Source: Tubulanus polymorphus (taxonomy: Eukaryota > Nemertea > Palaeonemertea > Tubulaniformes > Tubulanidae). Taken from it: DNA of 64,000 nt. This document shows, piece by piece, positions 1 to 14,600 of the stretch. A program made the translations under genes and the position numbers. The stretch spans positions 18,058,450 to 18,122,449 of the forward strand of contig NC_134029.1 of the NCBI RefSeq assembly GCF_964204645.1. Reading direction: 5' to 3'. The notes under the pieces are model-generated. The model worked only from the letters and a program-made list of their open reading frames with translations, was not told the DNA's origin and did not search any database. Every line of letters starts with the position of its first letter. Positions within the stretch are counted from its first letter, which is position 1.

Positions 1-135
1 TTGCAAAACCAACCCTGGGTATCTATGTTTTCTACGCCTGGTATCTGCTTTAGGAGATACAAACGTTTTCCCATTCTCATAGTGCTTTGTTTCAGCAAAA
101 CTGAAAAAGACTAAATCGCTATTATTTAATTGTAG

Positions 136-3100
136 GGATAAATGAAACAGGTCCCGAAGAAACGTCTTCCTCATCTCCCCTGCCGAATAGTAACTCTCTG
201 AATCTGAAATCAAATCGGCCATCATTGGCTAAGATTATTCTGTCAATGGAATCAAACAGTGCAAAACAACAGGCGTTACAACACATATTCTTGGCTTTGA
301 AAATCAGATGTGCCAGGTAATAACAATTTATCAATACAGTTGATACCATGTTTCTTACAGAAGAAATTTTTCCTTTGTAAACATAAACTGGTTATGTATC
401 CGTTTTAGTTTTTAAAATGAATATTTGACTGGTGGGGACTCAAAAAATGATACGGAAAGTGTCATTCTAAGAAACCTCATCATCATTGTATCATTGTAGC
501 ACGGACTGTATAATGACATGTACCCGGTAGCAATGACTGTATGATTAATGGTATAGAATAAAGTTTTCCATGGTAAATGCTTGGGTGAGTAAGTATTAAC
601 CAAGTGATAACATTTAAATTTGTAGGATAGCTGTTGTTTTTGCCTTAATGAAGTCAAATGGCGCAATACCTGTACCTGTGGACTACGCACCAGGCCCAGT
701 AACACCCTCTATATCGTCACCGATAACGACACCTATTGACAGTCCTCGAGATCAGGCATCGGGCGTTGTCGATCCTAGTGAAATACATCTAGCTATGACG
801 ATGGGTGAATCGTCAGGAACTGAGGTATGTAGAAAAATTACACTTTATTGCGATTTTAGTGATTCATCTTTTGGATTTTAAGGTCATCACTTTTAAACCA
901 TTAGTTTAATAGATAGCTAATGCACACTTTTGAAATAAGTCCAGTCTTTGAAGTAATTGTGAATTTACGTTGTAGATGAGTTTGAGTGGACATGAGGGAA
1001 TCTGTACATTCCCAAGCATGCATGATTTAGCGAAAGCATCTCCTGCTACGAGTATAATGGCTGAGACTATCACGTCTGCTGAAGAGGTAATTATCCGTCT
1101 CAAACATGTATTCAAAGTTCATCGGGATTACCCGTTTATGAGATCCACTTAAATTTCATCATGATATCACAACGCTGATGAAACTTCAATGAAAGTCATT
1201 GTGTGAAACTGGTGGCCACTGACCTAGAAAACCTGGAAATCCTGGGGAATCAGAAAAATCTAGAAAAAAATCAAGGAAAAACTCAGGGAATTTGTACCGT
1301 CCCAAGCCTTGAGATGAGTTAACCTAGAGTAACTCGAAAGTTCAATTTGATTATATCATCACTTTATGCACCTCTCATCAGAAGCTTGAAAGATAGGATT
1401 CTGTATTTAAATCTATGGGTTAAGTTTCATAAAATCTCTCCAACAGATGTGAATCCGCAGATATCCAAACCATGGCAATCAGAGCCATCCCTTTTATTCT
1501 GGGTGGCTCTAGGTTGACTTGGTTTTGGCATCGGCTAAGAATATTCTTCATGGAAACTTTGTTCCTAATTTTGAAATTATTATGATAAATAAGTAGTATA
1601 AAGGTATTTTATAGTTCACACTATTGATTAATAGGTTACTAAAACAGCGGAAGCGGATGCGTCGTTAGCGAACAGTGATCTTGATGATTTTACTCGTAAA
1701 CTTATGGCAGACGACGCTCGCGTTCTCGTTGATTTATTGAAACTGGCAGTCGCTAATCGCACGGTGAACATCGTCGGCAAACATGTCATCTCCGATGTCT
1801 TGACCGCGATGGGTAAAACGCACGCGCAAGTCGCCGAAATGTTGTTAGAATTGTGCGTAACTGAGTTGGAAGATGTCGCCTCGGATAACGAGTCGGGACG
1901 TAGTTTAGCTCAGCCCGTAGTACAAGAAAGTCCACATCCGTACACCGATGACACCTCGCTTAATGGACATGTGAAAATACCGGGTTTGTTTCTATTCTTC
2001 CACTCTTTCTCATGGTAATATTTTCCGTTTACACACATTAGAAATAAAACCATTGTTTCTCTATCTGTTCTCTATCTGTGTGTTTAGGTGCTGAAGGTTT
2101 ACGTGTGGAATTTGACCGTCAGTGTTCAACAGAAAGACGACATGACCCATTAACAATAATGGATGCTACAGGCCGCACTGTTACTATTCGATCTGGTATG
2201 ATATTTATCTATTTATTTGTAGTATTACTAGCTTTGTCTTTTGAATGATGGTATTGAAGTCGATTTCATCTTTCGGCTGTCACTTCATCCATCTGTGGAT
2301 CAACAGAGCTGCCAACAATTCTGATTTTTCCATTACTGTTCCGTAAAATAGTGTGAAAATACGACGTTCTTATTTTAGAAAAATTGTTACGGATTTTAAT
2401 TCACCTGAGAATACTGAAAAAATTTGATGAGTTACGGAAAAACTTAATCATTTTTATGGTTAATTGCATCGTTCTTTCTTAAATCTCTCAGAATCATGCT
2501 GTTTAACTCTAATTATACTCTCAACATGACACTGTACTAGTGCGCCATCTGTACTGAGATGAAGATGGCGGACACGTACAGTATCAGAAGTCGGGAAATT
2601 TTGTTTTACGTAATTTACCCTAGTACATATTTTTAAGACCACAATACTGATTTTTAAATTGTCTTCTGGTTCCAAAATTTGGGACTACTGGAAAAATTAT
2701 GAAAATACTGATAAACTTGGTCATGTGGTCAGAAAAAGATCAAATCTAAGTTGGCAGCTCTGGACCAATCTAGTTTGTTGGGAAGTTTTCTCATAGATGT
2801 ATGACCGGCTGCCCTAGACTCATGTGCAGCCCAAAAATTGACAGTTGAAATGGTGTGTTATTGGGCCACCTCGGTGCATACAAATGTGGGCTTATGAAAA
2901 TATGGGATTGCTATATTTTCTGAAAAACTATTTTTGAAGTTAATTTTCTTAGCTTAGCGTTTAAATTCGTGTTGACTAACATGTGTCCATGCCCATAGCT
3001 GGATGGTATGTCTTAAAAAAACCTCCCTATGCAGTAGGTAGAGGGATGAATATTTTGGGATGGGAGAGGAACATTTAGAACTAATTGTTGTTGATATGCA

Positions 3101-6100
3101 CTAACAATCAATAATATAAAGACAATCAATACCACCAAAAAATTAACAATAATCTATTTACCATTTGAATTATGATAATAGTTACGAATACAAAAATTCA
3201 AGATGGAGGGATGCATCAAGAAACCTATTAAGGCTGACAAGATTACTGGCTTCTGACTGCATACTTTACTGTACTTCTGATTAGATTGATAAAACCACTT
3301 TTCCAATAGCAAGTTATTTTGTGCTGGACCAGTGATAAGAACCAAATAGAATATATGTGTGTGAACACACAGCAAAATTAGTCCGTTCCAGGTACTAGCC
3401 AAATTAGAGCAATTGCTTAAGTGGTAGTGTGAACACAGCTATGGTTAGGGATATCGGACTATATAGACACCTCCTTAAATCCTCCTTATTTTTCAAAAAT
3501 GGATGGCACGATACATCCGCAGTCACATCTCTGCAGTTTTTGACTGACCCATCTTTCATCTATGGGTAACCTATTTCCTGGTGGTTTCAGGTCGCGAATG
3601 GTCCGATTGGTCTCAGGAATTACGAATCACGGGCGACGAACTGAAGTGGAAATTTACCAGCGATGGATCGGTGAATGGTTGGGGTTGGCGTTTTACGATC
3701 TACCCGATAATGCCGTCGGCCGCTCCAGTGAATATGCTCAGCGATAGAACTGTGTTATCGCGACCGTCTATCGAACTCGTCATGTGTTTATTGGATTTCC
3801 GTTTGGAAATGTCGTCTGATCGAAACATCATTCCAAGACTCGCTGCTGCCCTTGCTGCTTGTGCTCAACTCAGCTCATTAGGTAATTATCGATTTATCTG
3901 ATCATTTATAAGGATATGTTGTCAGATGTTTTGGCTAAGATCTGTCTACGGTTGAAAAATTGTGGCTCTCTAACAAATGTCCTTTAAAACTGCTGTATTT
4001 CTTCTGTTGTACATTTGATGGATGACTTTTGGAATGCAGTGGCAAAATGTTTTAGTTATCTACCAGCCTTGACATGTACAACAATACAATTGCAATCAAT
4101 TCATTTACAGGTGCCAGTCAGCGAATGTGGGCATTACAGAAACTGCGAACTTTGATCAACACTTTCTTCGGACCAAATATAAATATAACGACATTACTTT
4201 CAAACTCGACTATTGAATCACCCGAATCCGATTCTGCGAGATCTGTCGTAAGTTTCCTGATATTCAACATAATAATATCATCAGTATCCATAAAGAAAAT
4301 GGAAAAGCGAAAACTGTGGGGAAAAACTTGATATTTGATAATTATCTCTCACATTCCATTGGGATTACCTAGTGAATTGTTCTCACCCCCAGGGGCAATT
4401 TTTCTTCTTTTTGCAATAGATGACTAAGAAAATGATTATCATTCAGTGCTTAGTTGTCCTCAAACTGAAGTAATAGTTATAAGAAAAAAGAACGATTCTA
4501 ACAGGGTTCTAACAGGATTCTAACAGGCCACTGACCTGGGAAACTCAAGGAATCAGAAACATCTGCAAAAAATCAGGGAAAACTCAGGGAATTTGACAAA
4601 TTTTGCAAAAATCCTTAAAAACTTCTTGAAAATTTAGATATGTTATTGACCACACTTATCTTTATCAGTAGTTATTCAGAAGAAATAAATGAATTATAAC
4701 ATCTTAAACCAAGAAATCCCTCGGATTCACTCAGAGACTTTTGTGTTATTTCATGGAAAAATCTGGGAAGACTCAGGGAATCTGTAAATTTGTGGAAAGT
4801 GGCCACCCGCTCTTACAAGTAATCTTACACAATTTTGTCCCTTTGTTTTTTAGTCATTTAGTGGATCAGCTTTAGTTTCACTTGTGAAAAGTCTTCCTGA
4901 TGCTTTACAACGTCAATATGAATACGAGGATCCGATTGTACGCAGCGGTAAACACCTTATGCATAGTCCATTCTTCAAGGTAAAAGGAAAAGTTTCATAA
5001 CATTTCACTTGGAAAATCCTTTTGAAATAGTGTATAAGAAGATTGTTTAAGAGGATTAAATAAAATGCTTTTAATCTTGAGTACGAATGAAATTCTAATA
5101 ACGATAGTATATTTCCGTCGAGTACTGTACCCTTTCCTATGGTTTTTGCCAATATTTTCTAAATTTGGATTTATCGCCAATGGTTTTTCTATATGACCCG
5201 GCCCTGCGGTATTGCATTTAGCCACCGGCGAAATCCGCCATCTTTTTTCTTGGCGTTCTCGCAGTAGAACGCGTTGGATTTTTTCGCCGTAAAAATCTGG
5301 GAATTAGGATATTAGGGAGTTTTCACTCTCATAACGGTGAGTCCGTTCAGTTTGGGGGTTATCCCTGGTTTCTTTTTTTCCGTAAGAATTTTATTTACAA
5401 ATATAATTTGATTGAATTGAATTGTTTTGATTTGTAACAGGATAATTATGCCACCCCCTCCCAAGGGTCAGCATCGTGGCGGGGAGGGATGCGGGCATTT
5501 GTTTGGCGCCTGGGACAACCACGATTCATGTGCGTCGTGCAGGCGCAAATCCGGTCAAATATGTGCAAGGAGCAATCCTTGCAAGATTTGCGTCGTGTGG
5601 TCCGAGGACCTTTGGCTTCGGGCCGAAAAGGCTCTTAAACTAAGAGTTCGTCGTTGAGTTAGCAGGGATTCGTCAGTTTCGGCCGATGTGCCAACCGACG
5701 TTTCTAATCCTGTTTCTTATCGTAAAGCGGAGCGGTCGCCGGTCGTTCAGGTACGATCGGCCTCCCAACTCTGTTCACCGGGGAGGAACGCTGGTTCACC
5801 GGCACCGGTCTCCGGTCATTCACCGGTCTCTGGTCGTTCACCGGTTCGGCCGGTTCAGACTACATGTTCGGAACCGAGCGCGCGCCGCGGTAGTCGCGAG
5901 CGGCCCGCACCGGTTCGGTCGGTACCGGTCCGGTCCGGGTCGGGCATCGGTCCGGTTCGGCCACCGGTCCGGTCCAGACGTCCGGTTCAAAACATCCGGT
6001 ACGTTCATCGTCTGATTCTGATCGTCGCTCCGGGGATAGAGCATGCTCTCCCACTAGATTTAGACGCCGTGAGCGTAATAAACGAGCAAGATCTCCTTCT

Positions 6101-9100
6101 CGCAGATCAAGGTTTGATCGCAAGAGGGACTACGATCGTTATTGTCGGAAGTTTCGCCATCGGTCTTCTCATCGTTCGTCGACGTCGGTTAGCGATGAAA
6201 GCGATTCTTCTAGTAGGTCGCGATCCCGTTCGAGGGACCGTCACCAAAGTCGGCATGATCGTCGGGATACTGGAAAATACCTGACTCAGAAGGATTTCCA
6301 TGTATTTGAGGAGAAAATTTTAAACTTGTTATCTTCGTCGCAACAAGTCGCTGCAACTTCTACAACAGGTAAGCCTATTCCTGATTGTCCGGTTAGAAGT
6401 TCGCCAGCCCACTCAGTTTTTCGGAATTCTGACTCTGAATTCCTGGATGCTGCGGTAGGGTCTGATTTCAATGAGGATCCGGTCCCAGAAGCGGCAATTC
6501 CTTCTGGGGTCGTTCCTGTCGCGAGCAATTGTGGGTTGCCCCAGACGATGGGGGCTTCCCTGGCTCGCAATGTGTCTCCGTCCCGTTCAGTTTTATCTGA
6601 ACCAGCGGGGGACATGCCATTTAGAGCGATGATAAGTGAGTTCTTTGTCAAGCACGGGGCAACTCGCGCTAAGCCCACAGCAGCTCCTCTGGTCGGTGAG
6701 TCAATGGAAGCTTATCGCCCTCCGGACTCCGATCTTAACGTTTTACGGGAATCGTCAGCGGTTTCGAGAGAATGGGCTCGATTGGATACGCAATTATGGG
6801 GTGAATGTCGGCCTGGAACTTTTTCATTTCCCCCTCCAGAACGGGGTATGAAATCTGGGAAATATTTTAGTTCAACCGATCCACCTATAGGCGCATTTCG
6901 CTCGGCGTATTGACCCAGAGTCAGTTGCCCTAAAACTGGAGGGAATGGACCGGATTATCCAATCTTTGGCTCGGTCTGTTTCGCATGTAATTCCGTTGTC
7001 GGTTCGGGGTCAGGCTAATCTGGTGTTAGCCTCCCGTCTGTCAGTGATGGACTCCAGTTCCAAAACTCGTCTACCGGATATGGTTTCCAATGCTTTGCTG
7101 AGAGCCCCATTGGGGACGTCTTCACGTCTCTTCTCCGGTTGGTGCGCTCCGGTTTCCGCAGAGCTGAGGAAGATTCGGGAGGTTCAGGCCAAGTCCAACC
7201 CCCGAACTCCGTGGAAAAAGCGTTCTGGTCCGACGCCGGCGGCGCAAGGTTCGGCACGGACGCAAACAGGACCATCTCAAACTTCAGCGCTTTCTCAGGC
7301 GGCTTCGGATGCCGGTTGGAGAACTAGCCCGCAACTTCAACAATCGTGTCAAGCCTCGTCCGGTCGTAACAGTTCCGGTTCGTATCGAGGCAAGGGGAAG
7401 GCTCCAAAAAGGGGCTCTTCCTTTCGGAAAAACTCGAAATGAATTCTTGGACCAGTGGGAGGTTGTCTGCAGCAGGCAGCAACCCACTGGTCCGACCTCT
7501 TTGGAGACGGTTGGCCCTCCCGGGTCGTGTCTCGTGGCTACCGTCTCCGTTTCCTAAGGCGACCGCGCCTGATGAGGTCACCTCCCGACATGCGGCCAAA
7601 ACCAGGTCAGGAGGCCTTAATCTCTCCGGCTCTCAAGGAATTGGCCGAGAAGGGAGCGATAGAACCAGTTTGCAACGAAACTTCTCCCGGCTGGTTTTCT
7701 CGAATATTCATGGTACCAAAGGCCACAGGGGGTCAACGGACAGTGATAGGTCTGTCATCCCTCAATCGGCACCTAGACATTCCAAGGTTCCGGATGACCA
7801 AGCCCAAGGACGTGATTCAAGGGCTCCGTCCGGGTCAATGGGCGGCTTCATTGGACCTGAAAGATGCTTACTTTCAGGTTCCAATTCACCCAAAATCTCG
7901 GCGATTTCTCAGGATAAAGTGGAAAGGCCGCCAGTTCCAATTCAGGTCTCTTCCATTTGGCCTCAGTACGGCCCTGTGGGTTTTCACCAAGTTGGTCAAG
8001 TCAGTTCAGAAGGTACTTCAGTCAAGGGGTGTTCGACTGTTCGTTTACCTCAACGACTGGTTAATAGTCGCGAATTCGGCTCAGGAATGTCGGGAGGCAA
8101 TGACCTCAGTCTTGGACTTAGTCCATCAGCTAGGGTTCCGCGTAAACAGGGAAAAATCTCAGTTGACGCCGGCCCAACAGTTCACTTATCTCGGCATGGA
8201 CTTCGATCTCCGAATCGGCAAAGTCTTTCCGTCTATGGTTCGAGTAGCCAAACTTCAAGAAGCTGTAGCGGGAGTGTCCACAACCCCGAGAACAGCTCGT
8301 TACTGGTCACGGCTTCTAGGCTCCATCAGCTCCATGGGTCTGGTGGTGCCCTTAGGCCGCCTCAGAAGCAGGCGCTTGCAACAATATTGGAAGGCCTTCT
8401 GGTCTCAGTCGAAGGCCTTGATTCCCATACCTCCAACCGATCTAAGTCCGGATCTTCAGTGGTGGGCGGCAACTACAAATCTTCGGCTCGGGGTGTCATT
8501 AGCCCCGTTAGAGGCTCCAGTTCGTGTATTCACGGATGCCAGTCACCAAGGATGGGGGGCACATCTGGAGAACCGAGTCAAAGCCGGGAGATGGTCTCGC
8601 TACGAGGCCACCAACCACATAAATTTCCTAGAAATGCTGGCCGTGTGGAAGGCCCTGAAGTTCTTTCACAGGAGAGTGGAGGGCCACCACGTTTGGTTAG
8701 CCACAGACAATTCAACAGTGAGGGCTTACCTTCAGAACCAAGGGGGCACTCAAACAGAAACCCTCACAGGTGTGTCGGCCAAAATTCTTCTTTGGTGCCA
8801 GACAAAGGGCGTGTCCCTGACTGTGGCACATTTAGCAGGGAAAAGGAACGTGATGGCCGATGCTCTGTCTCGTCGAGGTCAGGCTATTGCGACAGAATGG
8901 GTTCTCCACCAAGAAGTAGCCGATCGGGTTCGGGGCATTTTTGGCAATCCGCTGCTGGATCTGTTTGCCACCCGGTTCAATCGGAGGTGTCCTCTGTTTG
9001 TGTCCCCGTTTTCCAGACGCGGAAGCGTGGGGGGTCGATGCCTTCTCTCTGGACTGGTCGGGGATGCATACATATGCGTTCCCGCCCACACCAGTCCTGC

Positions 9101-11646
9101 CGCGCTTACTGGATCAAATAGAGAGATCAGTCAATTGCAACATAGTTCTGGTAGCACCATGTTGGCCGGCTCAGAAATGGTTCCTACCATTTCTCAACCT
9201 ACTGTGCGACAACCCCAGGATTCTTCCGAATTTCTCATCGCTTCTGTCTCAGGGGAACTTTCGGCATCATCCAAACAGCCAGTGGTTAAATCTGCTCGCC
9301 TGGCCATTGTCCAGTGATCCTTGTCAGCTTCAGGCTTTTCAGAACAGGCTGCCTCCTTTATCGCAGGATCTAAGCGGCCATCAACAAGTACCATTTACAA
9401 TGCCAAATGGAGTCATTTTGTGGATTGGTGTGCTGCAGGGGAAATTGATCCATGCTCACCCTCTGTAGCTCAATTGGCAGATTTTTTACTGCACCTATTT
9501 GTAGTAAAAGGTTTGCAGGTCATAACTATTAAAGGTTACCACTCCGCGATTTCTCATACATTGCGTGCTTCTGGATGGCCAAATGTAGCAGGGGATCATC
9601 GGATATCCCAGCTGGTTGCAGGGTTTTCTATTTCCCGGCCTCGGGTAACAAGGACAGTTCCACCATGGGATCTGTCTGTAATTTTGAAGAAGTTAATGGA
9701 GGCTCCATTTGAACCTCTTTCGGCAGCGTCATTTGCAAATTTGTCAAAAAAGACTGTATTTTTGCTGTTCTTGGCTTGCTTGGCCCGTCGCTCTGAGATT
9801 CATGTGCTTTCAGTCCGACAAGGTCATATTGTCTTTGGGCCAGCGAATGACTTTGTTTCGCTGCGGCCTGCTTTGGAATTTTTGGCAAAGAACCAACGAC
9901 CAGGCTCGGTTGGGCGTCAATGGCGAATTGAAGCCCTAAAACATCGAGTGGAACCGGGCATCCCGGACAGGACTTTATGTCCTGTGCAGGCGTTGTGTTT
10001 CTATTTAGATCGCTCTGCTTCACGGAGGGGTTCACGGGAGCGGTTATTTATTCCGCTGCTGGATCACCTAAAGGGGGATATTTCGCGGGACACAGTGGCC
10101 CGATGGGTCTCTTCACTGATCAAGGACATTTTATTGAAGGAGAATCTTTCCTCGGAGGGAGTGGTTTCTCATCAAGTGAGGTCTATGGCTACTTCCTGCG
10201 CAGCCTTTTCGGGTGCTCCGTTGGAGGAAGTCTGTCGGGCCGCCTTTTGGAATTCACCGTCGACATTCACGTCATTTTATTTACGGGATGTTTCAGGCCA
10301 GTTAGGCTCATTAGCTTCACTTGGTCCTGTTGTCATGGCTCAAGGTGTCCGTTCTTTCCGATCGAACCCTTTAGTGTAGAATATTTATGTTGCATTATCA
10401 GGATCACAGGGGGTGTATCCTTGTACATAGTTTGGGCTCATATCTGCAAGTATTAATTTCGCAAAATTCTGGGGGGGGCCCTGAGCTGGACGGACTCACT
10501 GTGGCCAACCGGTCTTCCCTGTGCTACAGTGCTCCATTCCGTGCTTGGGTAAGTGCTCTCTTTTTCCCTCTTACCTTGCGTTTGAGCGGTGGTTTTTCTA
10601 TCTACCTTTCCCACCATTCTTGTGCTAGGCTAGTCTAGCAAAAACCATAGGAAAGGGTACAGTACTCGACGGAAATATTACAATTTTTGGAACTAAAATT
10701 TGTATTTCCGAGTAGTACTTACCCTTTCCTATGGTGGGAATCCCGCCCACCTGCCCCGCATAGCTGTTTTTTTTTTGGTCTGCTATGACGTAAAAAGATG
10801 GCGGATTTCGCCGGTGGCTAAATGCAATACCGCAGGGCCGGGTCGTATAGAAAAACCATTGGCGATAAATCCAAATTTAGAAAATATTGGCAAAAACCAT
10901 AGGAAAGGGTAAGTACTACTCGGAAATACAAATTTTAGTTCCAAAAATTGTAATTTTACATATTTACTCGATCTATTTTTATGGTGTATCAACGAAAATG
11001 TTGAAAAAGCTATCAAAGCTATTTTATCCTTTCATACCTCAGCTCTCTGGACGATATATATACCCCAGACCCCAGCTCCCAGTAAAAAATCAGCTCATTT
11101 TAAACCCTATGAAAATATACACTCGAAGTGATGCATTTCATCCTGTCAATTTCCGCTTCTGTTTTCTCAAATATTTCTCTTCTTTCTACAAATTTAAAAG
11201 ATTAAAAACAAAATTAATTTATTAATTCAAAAATAAGAACACACTTATTGGACTCTCTTGAAACCATTTTTACGTGTGAAATTGCTCAGTCAGTTATGAT
11301 CATTTTATCTATCATCCATGTAGAAGTGCGGTTATTCTACTACTAAGGTGTCCTCTACTTTGCATTAATTACAGGTGCTGGTTGCGTTAGCGTGTGATCT
11401 AGGCTTGGATATGTTAGCTACATGTATGGAAGCGCATAAGTGGTCATGGTTCCGTCGTTATTGTATGGCGGCACGGGTATTCCATAGTTTAGAGTATCGC
11501 ACCCCGTTGCCACTCGCGTTCAGTGAGGAGGTAATGAAGAAAGTCATGGAAATCTCGTCGGAGGGTGAAACGAACACTCGCGATCACCTAAATCATACCT
11601 TGTTTACTAAGGAACAAGATGAACAATTGCTTCAGTGGTTAGCCAG
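136..11646 (+). CDS. HERC2: HERC2 exons for the linker between the second and third RCC1-like domains
   Basis: Nine exons encode the region before the last beta-propeller. The first three are poorly conserved and rich in Ser/Pro/Thr. Strong conservation begins with exon 1636-1983 (motifs [13 protein letters not shown] and SPHPYTDD) and continues through 2088-2195 ([20 protein letters not shown]), 3591-3881 ([25 protein letters not shown], then AACAQLSSL), 4111-4247 (RMWALQKLR), 4854-4979 ([18 protein letters not shown]) and 11375-11646 ([21 protein letters not shown]). The GREWSDW block is a beta-rich, galactose-binding-like segment characteristic of HERC2 between propellers. The intron after 4979 is 6.4 kb because it holds a DIRS element. 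Confidence 0.92.
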
Positions 11647-14600
11647 GTAAATTGTATAAGTTTTCTCGTAGCTTTTCTTATCCTAACAGAAGATCTGTAA
11701 GTTGTTACAAATTTAGTCAAACTCCTTTAAATGTGGACCTCAAATTAGTTCTATATTCCAACATTAATGGGATTTGTAAAGGTTGTTGTGAAACAGCAGA
11801 TCCTTGTTATAACAAACTCAGATATAAGAACCTTAGAATTTTGCTGCAGTATGACGATTTGATTTGTTTCATACTGGATACAACGAACTATCCGTTTAAA
11901 GGCGCAGATTTTCTGGTCCCCAGAAGTTCATCATAACGAGGTTCCACTGTTTGGTGTTGTTAATGAAAATTTTTTGTGAAAATTGTTGATAGAAAGAGTA
12001 AACCTTCTAATTCAAGTTTGTTCTTTTGTATGGACAATTAAGAATGTCATCAGAAGTCAAAAGATTAACCCTGTTAACCATAATGTGATAACCATATCCT
12101 GTGAAAAAGGGGGAAATTTCATTTGTTGGATCACTGTCATGGGATCCAAAATGATTTAGACTCGTAATTTAATGCATAATTATCACATCATGATCACTGA
12201 ATTATCATAATTTTTATAGGCAACCGGATGATTGGACGTTATCTTGGGGCGGAAGCGGCCAGATCTGGGGTTGGGGACACAATCATCGTGGTCAACTTGG
12301 AGGTGTAGAAGGTGCTAAAGTAAAACTACCGGTCAGTTGTGAAGCGTTAGCGACATTAAGACCAGTTCAACTAGCAGGTGGAGAACAAACTCTTTTTGCT
12401 GTCACAGGAGATGGAAAGGTTCGTGTTTGCCGATGAGACATTGGTTCCACTGGTATGCTTAGAATATGGTTAACTTCTTGGGCTGGTTTTCTATACCAGG
12501 TAGTGACTGGTTTCTTGATTCATAATGTCATCTGAAAATAATTAGCATGACAAATTGATTCATGGCAGAATTAGGTGGTGTTCTAGCCCAGTGGAAGAAA
12601 TACCGGTATCTGCAGTCTTTGAGAATTGCTATAACTCCCCCAGGTCTCTCAACTACCATAAACAGTGATCTTTGTAAAACTGAATAGAAGCCCTATGTGG
12701 ATCAGTATTTGGTGATCTTTATCTTTTTGATAAAGTTAAAACCGATATCGTTTGTTCATGTCATTTGTTCTAGTCAATTTCGAGACTAGGTTTTATCTGA
12801 TCCAGTGAGTTTGATTTTATCTGTTATATGGAATACAGCTAACAATGTGATCGGTGCCATGAGTGGGACATCTCGCTAGATTGAACGCCACCTAGGTTAT
12901 TTTTAGAAAATGGAATTGTTTGCAATGTAAATTTATTGGTGTTTTAGGTAAATGCGACTGGTTATGGAGCCGGTGGTCGCCTAGGTATCGGAGGGACTGA
13001 TTCCGTATCTACTCCGACATTGCTCGAATCTATACAGCATGTATTCATAAAGAAAGTAGCTGTGAATTCAGGCGGCAAACATTGTCTAGCTCTCTCAGCT
13101 GAGGGTGAGGTTTACAGCTGGGGTGAAGCAGAGGATGGAAAACTGGGCCACGGCAGTCGAAGGTATGTAATGCTTAGATGAATGATTAAATTCTACCTTC
13201 TATGTTAATCATTCAAAACATTAAATAACTAGTAAAAACTAACTAATTTGTGTTAAACTTATTAAGGAAACCAAACCCTAGGGGGTTAGCTACCTAGGCA
13301 TGTCATATATTAAACCGCAAGAACTTTTTGAAATCAGTAACTTTTTATGGTTGCCCGTATTTGTATTTCAATGAATTAATGTCAACTCCGCATAGGTCAA
13401 TGTCGGGTAAGCTGAAAAACCATAAAACTCAATCTTCGATCCGAATTTTCGTAAATTTCAACAACTCGAATAGTGTTGGGTACCTAAACTTAGTTTTTCA
13501 TCAAAAACTCTTTGGTCAAGTCACTATTGCTTATTTTCTGTTTCCAAATAAGTGTAACAATCAAAACTAAATCGTTTTTTTGGCTTAATCTTTTTCATGA
13601 AAACTGAATCCTTTAATAAAACCTGGTAAGCCTAGGTCTGCACTGGCTAGCAGCACGCAGCATTTGATCATGATTATTATTGCAATTATTTTGTAGCCCG
13701 TGTGATCGACCGCGCGTAATCGATACGTTAAGAGGTAAAGATGTGATGGATATAGCAGCAGGTGGAGCACATAGCGCCGCCATAACTGCTAGTGGTGAGC
13801 TATACACCTGGGGTAAAGGACGATATGGCCGTCTTGGACATGGTGATAGCGAAGATCAAACTAAACCAAAATTAGTAAGTTTCGCTCATTTTCTGATGAT
13901 ACAGTACCGAAAATGGGGAGTTGACCTGATGTTCCGCGAGCAACAGGAAGCGAAGAACAGGCACTGTGATTCCGATTTAAATGTTTGTCCTCATCTGGGT
14001 TTCTGGAGTCTTATTTCACCTAAACATCTAATTGATTTGTGTTTGAGGTTTAGTTAAAACCACATAACTTATAGAAATAACTTTTATATCATAAACAATG
14101 GGTTTCGTTTATCAACATTGAAAAACAGAATATATCAGTCTACCAGTATGTCAGACAATTTCCCTTGCTTTCCGCAGGTTTTCTGAAATTGTCGTTTTGA
14201 ATGTACATCATCTTTGACAGTGCTTTGCTGCTTAAAATTGGCCTATCTGGCTCTTTTTGGAGTGCACTGGATATTCCGAAGTCCAGTCTACTCAGTCTGG
14301 AACTGCCATTGATCTTTGATGAAATTGAACGATTTTATGATGAATTATAGGTAGAAGCTTTGAAAGGATACAGAGTAATAGATGTAGCTTGTGGAAGTGG
14401 TGACGCGCAGACCTTGTGTTTAACAGATGACGATACAGTTTGGTCATGGGGTGATGGTGACTATGGAAAACTCGGTAAATTCACCTAGAATTTTAACGAT
14501 TAAGTCTACCTGGCCCATTAAAGATCTAAAATCATTTACATTCTACTTGGGAGAGATAATTCTTTGGTGATAATTCGTTGAAGACCAATTCATCTACAAG

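Larger units (their letters stand above)
5109..10954 (+). mobile_element. DIRS-type tyrosine-recombinase retrotransposon, 5.85 kb, inside a HERC2 intron
   Basis: Inverted terminal repeats (5,109-5,252 and 10,793-10,954) flank three coding regions in DIRS order: gag (5,448-7,442), RT-RNase H (7,455-9,317) and YR (9,321-10,379). An internal complementary region (10,638-10,735) precedes the right repeat. DIRS elements replicate through a circle that inserts by YR action without target-site duplication (family knowledge). No target duplication is visible here. The element has the same orientation as HERC2. Frameshifts, a stop and a changed RT active site show it cannot move on its own. Confidence 0.9.

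Noticed and set aside
7439-9121. 560-codon open frame overlapping the DIRS RT
   Set aside because: It lies one frame off the RT, has no domain and is a compositional shadow of the G+C-rich DIRS coding strand.
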